Of a stretch of DNA of 64,000 nt, positions 1 through 12,608 are shown piece by piece. The notes under the pieces are model-generated. The model was not told the origin of the DNA. It ran no database searches and saw only the letters and a list, made by a program, of their open reading frames with translations. Numbering within the stretch: position 1 is the stretch's first letter; the number at the start of each line of letters is the position of its first letter. The position numbers were made by a program, and so were the translations under genes. The stretch is taken from positions 1 through 64,000 of the forward strand of contig NZ_HG424458.1 in the NCBI RefSeq assembly GCF_000336385.2, read 5' to 3'. This DNA is from Lysobacter antibioticus HS124 (GTDB lineage Bacteria; Pseudomonadota; Gammaproteobacteria; Xanthomonadales; Xanthomonadaceae).

Positions 1-1367
<1,367 letters not shown>

Positions 1368-1456
1368 GCGATGGGCGGGATCGACGGCGTCGGCGACGCG
1401 GCCGCTCCCGCCTTGCCCGGCCCGCGCTTGCTCGTGTCCGTCGCGACGCCGCCGCG

Positions 1457-2644
1457 ATGAGCGCCGGCGACGCGGTCACGGCGCGGTTGCTCGACTCGCT
1501 GGCGACGATCGCGCCGGCGCAATGGGACGGCCTGCACGACGGCCGCAACCCCTTCCTCGCCCACGCCTTCCTGCACGGCCTGGAACGGCACGGCTGCCTG
1601 CGCCCGGACTGGGGCTGGACGCCGCACCATCTGACCTTGTGGCGCGACGAGGAATTGATCGCGGCGGCGCCCGCCTACCTGAAACAGAACTCGCACGGCG
1701 AGTTCGTGTTCGACCACGCCTGGGCCCAGGCTTACGCCCAACACGGGCTGGACTACTTCCCGAAGTGGCTCGCGGCGGTGCCCTACTCGCCGGTCACCGG
1801 TCCGCGCCTGCTGGCCCGCAACGACGGCGACCGCCGCCTGCTGCTGCAGGCGCTGGCACAGCTGTGCGAACGCCAGGGGCTGTCCTCGGTGCACGTCAAC
1901 TTCCATCGCGACGACGAGGACGCCTGCTTCGACGGCGACTGGCTGCAGCGCATCGACGTGCAGTACCACTGGCGCAACGAACCCGACGCGCAAGGCCGGC
2001 GCTGGCGCGACTTCGACGGTTTTCTCGCCGCGCTCGACCACAAGCACCGCAAGAACATCCGCCAGGAGCGGGCCAAGGTCGCCCGCGCCGGGGTGACGTA
2101 CCGGGTCGTCGACGGCGACAGCGCCAGCGACGACGATCTGGCGACGATGCACGGTTTCTATCGCAATACCTTCGCCGAGTACGGCAACCATCCGGCGTTG
2201 AGCCTGGATTTCCTGCGCCATCTGGCACGCGAAATGCCGCAGGCGCTGGTGCTGTTCCTCGCCCGGCGCGACGGCGCCGCGATCGCCGGCGCCTGGTGCC
2301 TGCGCGGCGGCGACACTTTGTACGGGCGCTACTGGGGCGCGGACCTGGCCCTGCCCGGCCTGCATTTCGAGACCTGCTACTACCAGGGCATCGACTACTG
2401 CCTGCGCGAAGGCCTGAGCCGGTTCGAACCCGGCGCCCAGGGCGAGCACAAGATCGCCCGCGGCTTCCTGCCCGCCGAAGTGCGCAGCCGGCACTGGCTG
2501 GCCCATCCGGGTTTCGGCCGCGCCCTGCGCGAGTGGTGCCGCGACGAGGCCGCCTCGGTGCGCCGCTACGCCGCGACCCTGGCCGCGCATTCGCCGTTCA
2601 AGCAGGCCGAAGCGTCGGCCGCCGCGGTGGAGCCGGCGCCGTGA
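1457..2644 (+). CDS. GNAT/FemAB-like protein of the COG3146 (DUF482) family
   Basis: The 395-residue product resembles the COG3146 family, proteins with a FemAB/GNAT-like acyltransferase fold often labelled peptidogalycan biosynthesis proteins. Their reaction is not established. Conserved-looking stretches are HKHRKNIRQER near the middle, GRYWGA, and FEPGAQGEHKIARGF toward the C-terminus. No signal peptide is visible. The ATG at MSAGDAV is preferred over the long upstream frame, which overlaps trxB and has poor codon use. Its stop overlaps the GTG start of aat, so the two are probably co-translated. A link to N-terminal amino-acid transfer with Aat is tempting but unproven. Confidence 0.85.
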   Translation: MSAGDAVTARLLDSLATIAPAQWDGLHDGRNPFLAHAFLHGLERHGCLRPDWGWTPHHLTLWRDEELIAAAPAYLKQNSHGEFVFDHAWAQAYAQHGLDYFPKWLAAVPYSPVTGPRLLARNDGDRRLLLQALAQLCERQGLSSVHVNFHRDDEDACFDGDWLQRIDVQYHWRNEPDAQGRRWRDFDGFLAALDHKHRKNIRQERAKVARAGVTYRVVDGDSASDDDLATMHGFYRNTFAEYGNHPALSLDFLRHLAREMPQALVLFLARRDGAAIAGAWCLRGGDTLYGRYWGADLALPGLHFETCYYQGIDYCLREGLSRFEPGAQGEHKIARGFLPAEVRSRHWLAHPGFGRALREWCRDEAASVRRYAATLAAHSPFKQAEASAAAVEPAP

Positions 2645-3405
2645 AACGCCTGCCGGCCCTGCTCTCGCCCGATCCACTGGCGCCGTTCCCTCCGGCCGAA
2701 TGCGCCCTGGACGAGCCCGACGGCCTGCTCGCGGTCGGCGGCGACCTGAGCCCGGAACGGCTGCTCAATGCCTACCGCCACGGCATCTTCCCCTGGCCCA
2801 GCGAGGGCTATCCGCTGCTGTGGTGGTGCCCGGACCCGCGCACCGTGTTCCGCACCGACGGCGTGCGCCTGGGCGGCAAGTTCCGCCGCAGCCTGCGCCG
2901 CTGCGACTGGATCGTACGCGCCGACACCGCCTTCGCCGAGGTGATCGCGGCCTGCGCGCGGGCGCCGCGGCGCGGCCAGGGCGGGACCTGGATCACGCCC
3001 GAAATGGAGGCCGCCTATCTGCGCCTGCACCGGCTCGGCCACGCCCATTCGGTCGAGGTCTATGCCGGCGACGCCCTGGTCGGCGGCATCTACGGGGTCG
3101 CGATCGGGCGCATGTTCTTCGGCGAAAGCATGTTCAGCGCATGCAGCGGCGGCTCCAAAGTCGCCCTCGCCGCCCTGGCCCGGCGCCTGCACGAATGGGG
3201 CTGGCCGCTGCTCGACGGCCAGGTCGAGAACCCGCATCTGCTCGGCCTGGGCGCCGAATCGATGCCGCGGCCGCGGTTCCTGGCCCAGGTCGCCGCGTTG
3301 TGCGCGATCGCCGAGCCGCCCGGTTCCTGGGCCGAGCGCTTCGGCGATTGGCCGGCGTCGCGCCTGGCCGACCCAGCGTCCGCCGGCCCCATCGCCGAGG
3401 CCTGA
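2641..3405 (+). CDS. aat: Leucyl/phenylalanyl-tRNA-protein transferase
   Basis: Aat moves Leu or Phe from aminoacyl-tRNA to proteins with N-terminal Lys or Arg, creating N-degrons read by ClpS-ClpAP, which is encoded a few kilobases away. The family signature FPWPSEGYPLLWWCPDPR lies near residues 50-67, and the GGxYGVAIG-like and FGESMFS motifs follow. It has 254 residues against 234 in E. coli, with a slightly longer C-terminus. It starts with GTG, overlapping the previous stop by four bases (GTGA), which implies translational coupling. The gene precedes infA, as in E. coli. Confidence 0.96.
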   Translation: MKRLPALLSPDPLAPFPPAECALDEPDGLLAVGGDLSPERLLNAYRHGIFPWPSEGYPLLWWCPDPRTVFRTDGVRLGGKFRRSLRRCDWIVRADTAFAEVIAACARAPRRGQGGTWITPEMEAAYLRLHRLGHAHSVEVYAGDALVGGIYGVAIGRMFFGESMFSACSGGSKVALAALARRLHEWGWPLLDGQVENPHLLGLGAESMPRPRFLAQVAALCAIAEPPGSWAERFGDWPASRLADPASAGPIAEA

Positions 3406-3555
3406 GCGCAGCGGCCTCCGCCCGCCGACGCGGTCGCGACGGGCGCTGCGATTAACGCATTTTTGCTCTCGCGGCTCCGGCGTGGCAGAATGCGCGGCTT
3501 CGCGGGCGCTCGGCGCCCACCCTTCGCGACTGCAGCGATTCCTTTCGGGAAACAC

Positions 3556-3774
3556 ATGGCAAAAGACGACGTGATCGAATTCGAGGGCACGGTGGCGGAA
3601 ACCCTTCCGAACACCATGTTCCGCGTGCGTCTCGAAAACGGGCACGAGATCATCGCCCATATCTCGGGTCGCATGCGCAAGAACTACATCCGCATCCTGA
3701 CCGGCGACAAGGTCAAGGTCGAGATGACCCCTTACGACCTGACCAAGGGTCGCATCACCTACCGCATGAAGTAA
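3556..3774 (+). CDS. infA: Translation initiation factor IF-1
   Basis: This 72-residue S1/OB-fold protein binds the ribosomal A site during initiation. Its sequence is almost collinear with E. coli IF-1, with [25 protein letters not shown] and [10 protein letters not shown] all intact. The start at MAKDDV is fixed by homology; the frame continues upstream but without family similarity. A 150-bp gap from aat probably holds its own promoter, and a strong hairpin terminator follows the stop codon. Confidence 0.99.
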   Translation: MAKDDVIEFEGTVAETLPNTMFRVRLENGHEIIAHISGRMRKNYIRILTGDKVKVEMTPYDLTKGRITYRMK

Positions 3775-3790
3775 TTGCGGTAAGTTATTG

Positions 3791-3817
3791 AAAAAGGCGG
3801 CCGTTGGCCGCCTTTTT
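3791..3817. terminator. Bidirectional Rho-independent terminator after infA
   Basis: A perfect 12-bp inverted repeat (3791-3802 with 3806-3817) includes A5 and T5 arms. It therefore works as a U-tailed hairpin in either direction and lies 16 bases past the infA stop. Confidence 0.9.
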
Positions 3818-4693
3818 CGTGCCCGCCCGATGGCTAGCGGCGCAATGGCCGCTGATCGGCGCCGCCGCATGCGGTCGCGACTTGCGCCCCTCGCGGCGCG
3901 CTTCGCCCCGGCAGGAGCGGCGCAAGCCGGGCGTGGAACGAGCGGCGGCCGCACCGACGCCGCAGACCGAAGCAACCCGCGCCGGGGCGGCAGCGGGCGG
4001 CGCAGCGGTGCCGGCGCGCGCAGCGCCTGGAAGCCCGCTCCACCAGCCTCGGCCCCGACCGCTCTCGGCGCACCGTGTCGAACGCAGCCTTCGGCAGCGA
4101 TCCCTTGCCTTAATCGCTGCGGCGTTCGCGGCCTGGCGCCGCAGGACATCCCGCGGGACGCCGCTCCCGGCCGCGGCACCGCCATGAAGCCGGCGGCGCG
4201 CCCGAACAAGCGGCACGCCGCGGACGATGCACGGCCGAACTTACACCGCGCATTCGGCGGAACGACACTGCGCGCCCGACGCCCGCACGCCCATCGCGCA
4301 CCGCAATCGACGACACCGCAATGCGACGCCGACAGCGACTCATCGCATGTCGCCGCGCCGCAGTAAACATCGCGCCATACATCGCGCGCATGATGCCGGC
4401 CGCCGCGCTGGCCCGGCGGCGCGAAGGCGGGTTTCGTCGCTCATTCGCCGCGCTTCGTCGCGACGGCGAGCGCGTCCGCTGCGAACCGATTAAACCGGTA
4501 CGCCAATCGCTGCAACCGGCCGCGCCGTTGCCGCATCTATGGAAACCGGATGCACGAAGCAGGCGAAACGTTTAGGCCGAAGGTCATGCAGTGACGAAGG
4601 TCATAACGACTTTCTCCAGATTTCGCCCGCGTCGTGTCCGATCAAACTTCGCCGCAAGCTCAATACCGAGCCGGCACAACCGAGGATGCCCCC
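3818..4693. other. Long intergenic region without a convincing gene
   Basis: All frames are short or have arginine/proline-rich shadow-like products. The only structure noticed is a degenerate inverted pair of a Xanthomonadaceae-type intergenic repeat: TCGCGACTTGCGCC near 3875 and AGGAGCGGCGCAAGCC near 3913. The last 60 bases may carry the promoter of the next gene. Confidence 0.5.
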
Positions 4694-5050
4694 ATGTCGC
4701 TGTTCCGCAAGATCGCCCTGACCAGCCTGCTCTGCCTGTCCGCCACCGCGGCCAATGCGGCGCAACAGAAGCTCGATGCCTGCATCGATCTCGGCAGCGA
4801 ATCGCAGGTCGCGCGCGCCGGCGCCCAGTTCGTCGTGGTCAAGCATGCCGAGGATTACTACCGCGTCGGTTTCCGCAACACCTGCGCCGACCTCAGCATC
4901 ACCAACAAGATGGAGATCTCCAGCGAGCAGCAGGCCAACCGCCTGTGCCCGAGCGGCAGCGTGGTCAAGACCCAGCGCGACACCTGCGCGGTCGGCGCGG
5001 TCGACAAGATCGACCAGGAGACCTACGACCGTTACCGCCGCCGTCGCTGA
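4694..5050 (+). CDS. Small secreted four-cysteine protein, unknown function
   Basis: The 118-residue product has a clear Sec signal peptide (MSLFRKIALTSLLCL, then an Ala-rich region ending ANA), so it should be periplasmic or secreted. The mature part is about 95 residues and has four cysteines (DACID, NTCAD, RLCPS, DTCAV) that could form two disulfides, and it ends in an Arg-rich tail (YRRRR). An alternative GTG start 20 codons upstream would bury the signal peptide and is rejected. No family was recognised. It sits beside the trio of six-cysteine proteins on the other strand but has a different cysteine pattern. Confidence 0.7.
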   Translation: MSLFRKIALTSLLCLSATAANAAQQKLDACIDLGSESQVARAGAQFVVVKHAEDYYRVGFRNTCADLSITNKMEISSEQQANRLCPSGSVVKTQRDTCAVGAVDKIDQETYDRYRRRR

Positions 5051-5081
5051 TCGGCCGATCGGTTGATCGCAGCGCATGAGG

Positions 5082-5107
5082 AAAAGGCGGCCGAATGGCC
5101 GCCTTTT
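5082..5107. terminator. Bidirectional terminator between convergent small secreted-protein genes
   Basis: An 11-bp perfect stem (5082-5092 with 5097-5107) with loop GAAT has A4 and T4 arms, so it can end transcripts from both sides. It has the same arm sequence (GGCGGCC) as the infA terminator. Confidence 0.85.
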
Positions 5108-5168
5108 CCATGTCCGGGGCTCGATGCGCAGCGCGCCGCCCAACCGGGATCAACCGCAACCGCTCGGC

Positions 5169-5194
5169 GAATCCCGAATCCCCAATCCCGAATC
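5169..5194. repeat. GGGATTC-type intergenic repeat
   Basis: Tandem variants of GAATCCC/CCAATCCC occupy this stretch. The same motif recurs as a longer array between lysS and prfB at 27.4-27.6 kb. Confidence 0.6.
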
Positions 5195-5202
5195 TGCGCC
5201 CC

Positions 5203-5409
5203 TCAGAACGGCGGCGCCGGGCAACCGGCTGCGGCCAGGCACTGGGTCACCCGGTATTCGCAGTAGCCCGGATCGGAACCGACCTCGATGCAGCGGTTGT
5301 AGCGCTGCCAGCAGGTGTCGCAGGGATCGGCGGCGACCGCGCTCAGGGCCGCGGCGCTGGAGAACACGAAGGCCGCGACGGCGGCCAGGGTCACACGGCG
5401 TAGCTTCAT
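5203..5409 (-). CDS. Six-cysteine mini-protein, copy 1 of 3
   Basis: The 68-residue precursor has a signal peptide (MKLRRVTLAAVAAFVF onward, cleavage likely after AVA). The mature peptide is about 42 residues and contains six cysteines spaced C-x2-C-x6-C-x9-C-x6-C-x5-C. It begins DPCDTCWQRYNRC and ends AAGCPAPPF. The start is chosen because AAGGA lies just upstream and the signal peptide begins there; the longer frame upstream is not signal-like. Two paralogues with the same layout follow in tandem. Function is unknown; the cysteine density suggests three disulfides after export. Confidence 0.75.
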   Translation of the reverse strand: MKLRRVTLAAVAAFVFSSAAALSAVAADPCDTCWQRYNRCIEVGSDPGYCEYRVTQCLAAAGCPAPPF

Positions 5410-5462
5410 GGCGAATTCCTTCTCTCTCGGTGGCGATGGTGGGCGACGGCCGGCGCCGCGCT

Positions 5463-5660
5463 TCATTCGAGCGGGCAACCGGCCTGAATCAGGCAGCGGC
5501 TGAATTCCGACTCGCATTCCAAAGTGGGATCGAGCATGCATTGCTGATAGGCCGCCCGGCAGACCTGGCACGGCGAAACCGGGATGCGGGTCGCGGCGAC
5601 CGCCGAAGCGGCGAATGCGAACGCGGCGGCGACGGTCAACGACAACTTGCGAAACGGCAT
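5463..5660 (-). CDS. Six-cysteine mini-protein, copy 2 of 3
   Basis: The 65-residue precursor begins MPFRKLSLTVAAAFAF, a typical signal peptide probably cut after VAA. The mature peptide has cysteines at C-x2-C-x6-C-x7-C-x6-C-x5-C, beginning SPCQVCRAAYQQC and ending QAGCPLE. Spacing and the terminal GCP match its two neighbours, while the other residues differ widely. The genes look like old duplicates held by the cysteine framework. GGAG lies upstream of the chosen ATG. Function is unknown. Confidence 0.75.
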   Translation of the reverse strand: MPFRKLSLTVAAAFAFAASAVAATRIPVSPCQVCRAAYQQCMLDPTLECESEFSRCLIQAGCPLE

Positions 5661-5763
5661 GCGTTGGCTCCTTCCTTGTGAGTCTTGCGATGGCGTCGTC
5701 CCGCGCGCGGCGCGGCCGGCGGAACGCCCGTGCGGGCGCGCCGGAGCGGACCGACGGTGGCGT

Positions 5764-5958
5764 TTACTGCAATGGACAGTTATTGCGGCGCAGGCACAGG
5801 TCGAGCCTGGCTTCGCAGTTCTCCAGACCGAGCCGTTGGCAGCGGTCGTAGGTCGCATAGCAGGTCTGGCAGGGGTTCTCGGCGGAAAACGCCGTCGCCG
5901 CGCCGCAGGCGAACACGAAGGCGGCGAACGCCGCCCGAGACAGCATGGACACTCTCAT
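5764..5958 (-). CDS. Six-cysteine mini-protein, copy 3 of 3
   Basis: The 64-residue precursor begins MRVSMLSRAAFAAFVF; an ATG four codons later is an equally possible start. GGGAG lies upstream of the first ATG. The predicted mature peptide starts near ENPCQTCYATYDRC and ends NNCPLQ, with spacing C-x2-C-x6-C-x7-C-x6-C-x5-C. It would be the first gene of the trio in the direction of transcription. No known toxin, bacteriocin or metal-binding family was recognised with confidence. Confidence 0.75.
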   Translation of the reverse strand: MRVSMLSRAAFAAFVFACGAATAFSAENPCQTCYATYDRCQRLGLENCEARLDLCLRRNNCPLQ

Positions 5959-6262
5959 GGACCGACTCCCGATCGCAGTGGACGATCCGCCGTGGACCGT
6001 CGGTCCGCGTGCTTGCGGACCAGCGGCGACGCTAGCACCGCCCACCCGGCGGATTTACGGCCTACTGCGCATTTGGACAGGTGCCCGGCGCCGATCCGCG
6101 CCCTGGCTCACGCAATGGCGGCGCCCGTCGCCGCAGGCCGGCAGGCGCCCGGCGCGCAAACGAGTGCGGCCGCACTGGGCGGCCGCACGGCATGGGAAGG
6201 CGGAGCGGGCGCGGCTCCGGACCGGGCGCGCCCGTCCGATCCGGCACGGCCGCCGGCGCGGA

Positions 6263-8545
<2,283 letters not shown>

Positions 8546-8636
8546 GGGGCGGAGCCTCCAGAACGTATGCACGCTACGTGGGGGCGCTCGCCGGCTTTTC
8601 CATGCCCCGCCCCAACGGGACCCTTACAGCCCCCTT

Positions 8637-8957
8637 TTAGGCCTTTTCCATCGTGCACAGCAAGGGGTGCTGATGCATCCTTGAAAATTCGTTCACTTGT
8701 GCAACCTTGGACTCCGCCACCTCGCGCGTGAAGACCCCGCAAACGCCCCGTCCGCGGGTATGGACGTGGAGCATGATCTGGGTCGCCTTCTCGACGTTCA
8801 TGGGGAAGAACCGCATCAGGACCTCGACCACGAAGTCCATCGGCGTGTAGTCGTCGTTGAGCAGCAGGACGGAGTACAACGGCGGGCGGGCCAGCTCGGG
8901 TTTTCCCGGCTCCACCAGCACGCCATGACTGTGTTCGTGTTCGGTCTGTTTAGCCAT
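8637..8957 (-). CDS. clpS: ClpS adaptor for the N-degron pathway
   Basis: ClpS binds N-terminal Leu, Phe, Tyr and Trp and hands substrates to ClpA. The 106-residue length equals that of E. coli. The substrate-pocket region [16 protein letters not shown] and the [17 protein letters not shown] helix-strand pair are intact. The first 25 residues are a variable, His-rich extension. The start at MAKQTEH is set by family length. It is the first gene of clpS-clpA and is divergent from the next plus-strand gene. Together with aat at 2.6 kb, the window encodes both tagging and recognition of Leu/Phe N-degrons. Confidence 0.97.
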   Translation of the reverse strand: MAKQTEHEHSHGVLVEPGKPELARPPLYSVLLLNDDYTPMDFVVEVLMRFFPMNVEKATQIMLHVHTRGRGVCGVFTREVAESKVAQVNEFSRMHQHPLLCTMEKA

Positions 8958-9106
8958 CGTTCGATTATAGACCGCTGTCGCGTCCGGGCCATGCGCCCGC
9001 GCTGCGTCATGGACGCATCCGCGGCCGCATTGCAAAATGCCGTCGTGCCGCCATCTCGGGCGGCAGGCCGGTCGCTGTGCGCCGGCATTGCGACTCAAGG
9101 ACCCAC

Positions 9107-9625
9107 ATGCCCCGCTACGGCCGCTGCCTGCTTACCGCCCTGACGCTGTCCCTGCTGCCGGCCCTGGCCCCGGCCGCGCCCGCGACCGAACCGGCTCGGA
9201 CCGCCGCCCCGCCGGCGGCGGCCGACCCGCGCATCCGCGAGCAGCTCGACAAGCTGGGCTACAAGTACGAGGTCGACGAGGACGGCGACTACGCGCTGAC
9301 CTTCGGCCTGGAGGGCGACCGCAGCCAGATGGCCTACGTGCTGTCGCGCACGGAGCGCTACGGCAAGCTGCAGGTGCGCGAGGTCTGGTCGCCGGCCTAT
9401 CGCACGTCGGCCAAGCAGTTCCCGGCCGACGTCGCCAACCGCCTGCTCGAGGACAGTCAGCTCAGCAAGATGGGCGGCTGGGTCAAGCAGGACTCGGTGG
9501 CCGTGTTCGTGGTCAAGCTCGACGCCGCGGCCAGCGGCGAGGATCTCGACGACGCGATCGACTACGTGGTCCGCGCCGCCGACGAGATGGAGGCCGAACT
9601 CTCCCCCGGCCAGGACGAATTCTGA
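9107..9625 (+). CDS. Secreted YbjN-domain-like protein
   Basis: The 172-residue product has a signal peptide ([18 protein letters not shown], then PALAPAAPA). After a Pro/Ala-rich linker comes a compact alpha/beta domain ([20 protein letters not shown] ... ADEMEAEL). This resembles the YbjN/type III-chaperone-like fold, though the match is by impression only. There are no cysteines in the mature part. Its stop lies one base before the GTG of the NUDIX gene, suggesting co-transcription with NUDIX-mnmA-hflD. The role is unknown. Confidence 0.75.
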   Translation: MPRYGRCLLTALTLSLLPALAPAAPATEPARTAAPPAAADPRIREQLDKLGYKYEVDEDGDYALTFGLEGDRSQMAYVLSRTERYGKLQVREVWSPAYRTSAKQFPADVANRLLEDSQLSKMGGWVKQDSVAVFVVKLDAAASGEDLDDAIDYVVRAADEMEAELSPGQDEF

Positions 9626-9626
9626 C

Positions 9627-10133
9627 GTGAGCTACCGCCAAGGCCGCTTCTGGCAACCCGACGTCACCGTCGCCACGGTCGTGGTCGACGGCGGGCGCCT
9701 GCTGATGGTCGAGGAATCGGTCGGCGGCCGGCGGGTGCTCAACCAGCCGGCGGGCCACCTGGAGCCCGACGAAAGCCTGCTCGACGCCGCCCTGCGCGAG
9801 ACCCTGGAGGAAACCGGCTGGGACGTGCGCCTGACCGCCTTCGTCGGTGCCTACCAGTGGAAAGCACCGTTGCAGGCCGACGGCAGCGGCGGGCGCCATT
9901 ACCTGCGTTTTGCCTTCGCCGCCGAACCGGTCCGCCACCACCCCGGCCGCGCCCTCGACGAGGGCATCGTGCAGGCGTTGTGGATGAGCCCGGCCGAACT
10001 GCAGGCGCGTGCGGACCAACACCGCAGCCCGCTGGTCTGGCGGGTCGCGGCCGATTTCCTCGGCGGACGCCGGCACTCGCTCGACCTGCTGCAGCACCTG
10101 GCCTTGCCCGCCGCGGACGACGCAGCGGGCTGA
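9627..10133 (+). CDS. NUDIX hydrolase (NudJ-like)
   Basis: A complete Nudix box spans residues 43-65 ([16 protein letters not shown] followed by TLEETG), which binds the metal and the diphosphate of the substrate. The 168-residue size and position directly before mnmA match NudJ, a phosphatase active on nucleoside and thiamine-type pyrophosphates; the exact substrate here is inferred. Translation starts at GTG two bases after the preceding stop. The C-terminus overlaps no other gene and mnmA follows after five bases. Confidence 0.92.
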   Translation: MSYRQGRFWQPDVTVATVVVDGGRLLMVEESVGGRRVLNQPAGHLEPDESLLDAALRETLEETGWDVRLTAFVGAYQWKAPLQADGSGGRHYLRFAFAAEPVRHHPGRALDEGIVQALWMSPAELQARADQHRSPLVWRVAADFLGGRRHSLDLLQHLALPAADDAAG

Positions 10134-10138
10134 TCGTC

Positions 10139-11275
10139 ATGGGCGGGTCGGTACGCACCATCGTAGGCATGTCGGGCGGGGTCGACTCCTCGGTCGCGGC
10201 ATTGCGCCTGCGCGACGCGGGCGAGGCGGTGGCCGGGTTGTTCATGCAGAACTGGGCCGACGACGGCAGCGGCGACTGCCGCGCCGAAGACGACCGCCGC
10301 GACGCGGTGGCGGTGTCCGGCCGGCTCGGCCTGCCGATCCATTTCCGCGATTTCTCCGGCGAGTACTGGGCCGGGGTGTTCGAGCACTTCCTGGCCGAGT
10401 ACGCGGCCGGGCGCACGCCCAATCCGGACGTGCTGTGCAACCGCGAGATCAAGTTCAAGCACTTCCTCGACGCCGCGCGCGACCTCGGTGCGGAGTTCAT
10501 CGCCACCGGCCACTACGCCCGGGTCGAAGGCGACGGCGGCCGCTACCGCCTGCTGCGGGCGGTCGACCGCAGCAAGGACCAGAGCTACTTCCTGCACCAG
10601 CTCGGCCAGGCCCAGTTGGCCGCGACCCGGTTCCCGCTCGGCGACCTGCTCAAGCGCGACGTGCGCGAGATGGCCCGCGCCGCCGGCCTGCCGACCGCGG
10701 CCAAGAAGGACTCCACCGGCATCTGCTTCATCGGCGAACGCGACTTCCGCGAGTTCCTGTCGCGCTACCTGCCCGCGCGCGAGGGCGAGATCCGCAGCCC
10801 GGACGGGCGGGTGGTCGGGCGCCATCCGGGGGTGTTCTATTTCACCCTCGGCCAGCGCGAAGGGCTCAACATCGGCGGCGTGCGCGGCTTCGAACCGGCG
10901 CCGTGGTACGTCGTCGGCAAGGACGTCGCCGGCAACGTGCTCTACGTCGACCAGGGCAGCGACAGCCCCTGGCTGCGCTCGCAGACCCTGTGGTCGGAAG
11001 CCGCGCATTGGATCGACGGATCGCCGCCGTCGCGCCGGTTCGCCTGCACCGCGCAGACCCGCTATCGCCAGCCGGACCAGGCCTGCGAAGTGGAGGTGCT
11101 CGACGATGGCCGCCTGCGGGTGCGTTTCGCCGAGCCGCAGCGCGCGGTGACGCCGGGCCAGTCGCTGGTGCTGTACGACGGCGAGGCCTGCCTCGGCGGC
11201 GCGGTGATCGCCGCCACCGACGCACCGGCCTGCGGTCCGCCCTCCCCTCATTCGAACCAGGATCAGACCCCGTAA
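10139..11275 (+). CDS. mnmA: tRNA-specific 2-thiouridylase MnmA
   Basis: MnmA thiolates U34 of tRNA-Lys, -Glu and -Gln, using sulfur relayed to a catalytic cysteine. Visible are the PP-loop SGGVDSS near the N-terminus, Cys100 in [12 protein letters not shown], and Cys196 in [13 protein letters not shown], the expected catalytic pair. The 378-residue length is normal. The ATG at MGGSVRT lies five bases past the NUDIX stop. The stop codon overlaps the hflD start by one base (TAATG). Confidence 0.97.
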   Translation: MGGSVRTIVGMSGGVDSSVAALRLRDAGEAVAGLFMQNWADDGSGDCRAEDDRRDAVAVSGRLGLPIHFRDFSGEYWAGVFEHFLAEYAAGRTPNPDVLCNREIKFKHFLDAARDLGAEFIATGHYARVEGDGGRYRLLRAVDRSKDQSYFLHQLGQAQLAATRFPLGDLLKRDVREMARAAGLPTAAKKDSTGICFIGERDFREFLSRYLPAREGEIRSPDGRVVGRHPGVFYFTLGQREGLNIGGVRGFEPAPWYVVGKDVAGNVLYVDQGSDSPWLRSQTLWSEAAHWIDGSPPSRRFACTAQTRYRQPDQACEVEVLDDGRLRVRFAEPQRAVTPGQSLVLYDGEACLGGAVIAATDAPACGPPSPHSNQDQTP

Positions 11276-11883
11276 TGGCCGATCTCTCCGAACGCGTCCT
11301 CGCCCTCGCCGGCCTCGCCCAGGCCCTGGCCCAGGTGCGGCGCATCGCCGACACCGGCCAGGCCAATGCCGCCGTGCTGTCGACCGCGCTGGACTCGGTG
11401 TTCCGCATCGACGCGTCCTCGCCGGCAGCGGTCTACGGCGGCGCGGCCAATCTGCGCCCGGGACTGGTGCTGCTGCAGGACTATTTCGTCAATCGCCCCG
11501 CCGACGAGCACCTGCCGCGGCTGGCTCTGTCGGTACTGCAACTGGAGCGCCGCTTCGTCCGCGACCGCGCCGTCGCCGACAAGGTGTTGCGCGGCATCCA
11601 CGCCCAGGCCGGTGACGCCTACCGCCTCGGCAGCAGTCACCCCGACGTGATCGCCGCGCTCGGCGCCCTGTACGCCGAGACCCTGAGCCACCTGCGCCCG
11701 CGCGTGCTGGTGCAGGGCAACCCGCATTACCTCGGCCAGACCGGCGTGGTCGCCGAAGTGCGCGCGACCCTGCTCGCCGCGGTGCGCTCGGCAGTGCTGT
11801 GGCGCCAGCTCGGCGGCAGCTACTGGGACTTCCTGCTGCGTCGCCGCGCGATGCTCGACGCGATCGAGGCGCGGCTGGACTGA
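11275..11883 (+). CDS. hflD: High-frequency lysogenization protein HflD homologue
   Basis: The product is a 202-residue all-helical protein of the HflD (YcfC) family, membrane-associated in E. coli, where it affects lambda lysogeny; its cellular role is still unclear. The family motif [10 protein letters not shown]-like stretch (residues about 54-64) and the ending [10 protein letters not shown] fit the family. The ATG overlaps the mnmA stop, and mnmA-hflD is a widely conserved pair in gammaproteobacteria, which supports the call more than any single motif. Confidence 0.92.
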   Translation: MADLSERVLALAGLAQALAQVRRIADTGQANAAVLSTALDSVFRIDASSPAAVYGGAANLRPGLVLLQDYFVNRPADEHLPRLALSVLQLERRFVRDRAVADKVLRGIHAQAGDAYRLGSSHPDVIAALGALYAETLSHLRPRVLVQGNPHYLGQTGVVAEVRATLLAAVRSAVLWRQLGGSYWDFLLRRRAMLDAIEARLD

Positions 11884-11943
11884 GCGGCGCGGCTTGCCCC
11901 GCTGCTGGCGCCGCACCCCCTTTGCAGCCGCGCGCCGGCTTTG

Positions 11944-12104
11944 TGTAGGAGCGGCGTAGGCCGCGACAATCGCAAAGGTGGACGCAAGCGCGGCCTCCGC
12001 AGCCCGGCGGATCGGTTAATTATCGATATCTGCATGCCGTTCCTGTCTTCGAAGCGGTCGCTCGCGCTCGTCGCGGCGGCCGTCGCGGCTTACGCTGCTC
12101 CTAC
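11944..12104. repeat. Inverted pair of the GTAGGAGCGGCGTxxGCCGCGAC repeat
   Basis: One copy lies at 11944-11967 and its near reverse complement at 12082-12104, 114 bases apart. Together they could fold into a long hairpin. This sequence type is common between genes in Xanthomonadaceae and pseudomonads. A degenerate pair occurs after infA. Confidence 0.7.
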
Positions 12105-12179
12105 CGAGGGGGGCGCTGCAGCGCCGGGACCGTTGCTGCGGCGCCGGGACCCTTTTGGGGCGGATGCGCCCGGCGGCCG

Positions 12180-12314
12180 TCAGCCTGCGAACGGGCCGCC
12201 TGCCCCGCCATGCCCCCAGGCCCACGCCACGGCCACGATCAGGGCCACTGCCAGGGTCCAGCGCATGGCCTGCTCTATCCGGTCGGCGCGGGCCGGTTTG
12301 TGCGTCGCTTTCAT
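12180..12314 (-). CDS. Possible 44-residue single-pass membrane protein
   Basis: The frame encodes a charged N-terminus (MKATHKPARADRIEQ), one hydrophobic helix (WTLAVALIVAVAWAWG) and a short Gly-rich tail. AAAGGA followed by TAGGGAC gives a reasonable ribosome-binding site. Size and layout resemble small membrane proteins, but there is no homologue in mind and a chance frame cannot be excluded. Confidence 0.4.
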   Translation of the reverse strand: MKATHKPARADRIEQAMRWTLAVALIVAVAWAWGHGGAGGPFAG

Positions 12315-12560
12315 GTCCCTATCCTTTCGCGGCCAGCAAGGCGCGGCCGCGGCGATCCCTTCATTGATCGTCACGCGCTGCGCGACGGCGGGCGGCCATC
12401 GCCGCGCCCTCTCTCGCTAGACAGCGGCGCTGCCGCGCCTCACGCAACCTCGCCGCGGAAGACTGCGCCCCGATACAGCGACGAAGCGGGCGTTCGCCGG
12501 CGCGTCGCCGACAGGGCCTGGAAAGCGCCCCAAAGCGCTCGCCACGGGGCGCGAGACAAA

Positions 12561-12590
12561 GAAACCCCGGCCGGAGCCGGGGTTTCTCGT
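12561..12590 (-). terminator. Terminator of acnB
   Basis: An 11-bp stem (GAAACCCCGGC with GCCGGGGTTTC, loop of three or four bases) followed on the minus strand by a T-rich stretch lies just past the acnB stop. Confidence 0.85.
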
Positions 12591-12608
12591 GACGCGTCGC
12601 CGCTCGAA

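Larger units (their letters stand above)
11884..12560. other. Intergenic region with inverted dispersed repeat and one possible tiny gene
   Basis: Between hflD and the acnB terminator no sizeable gene was recognised. It holds two copies in opposite orientation of a dispersed repeat (listed separately) and a possible 44-codon membrane-protein gene. The remaining sequence shows shadow-like frames only. Confidence 0.5.

Noticed and set aside
3788-4366. 192-codon plus-strand frame after infA
   Set aside because: It begins inside the terminator hairpin and encodes low-complexity Arg/Ala/Pro sequence.
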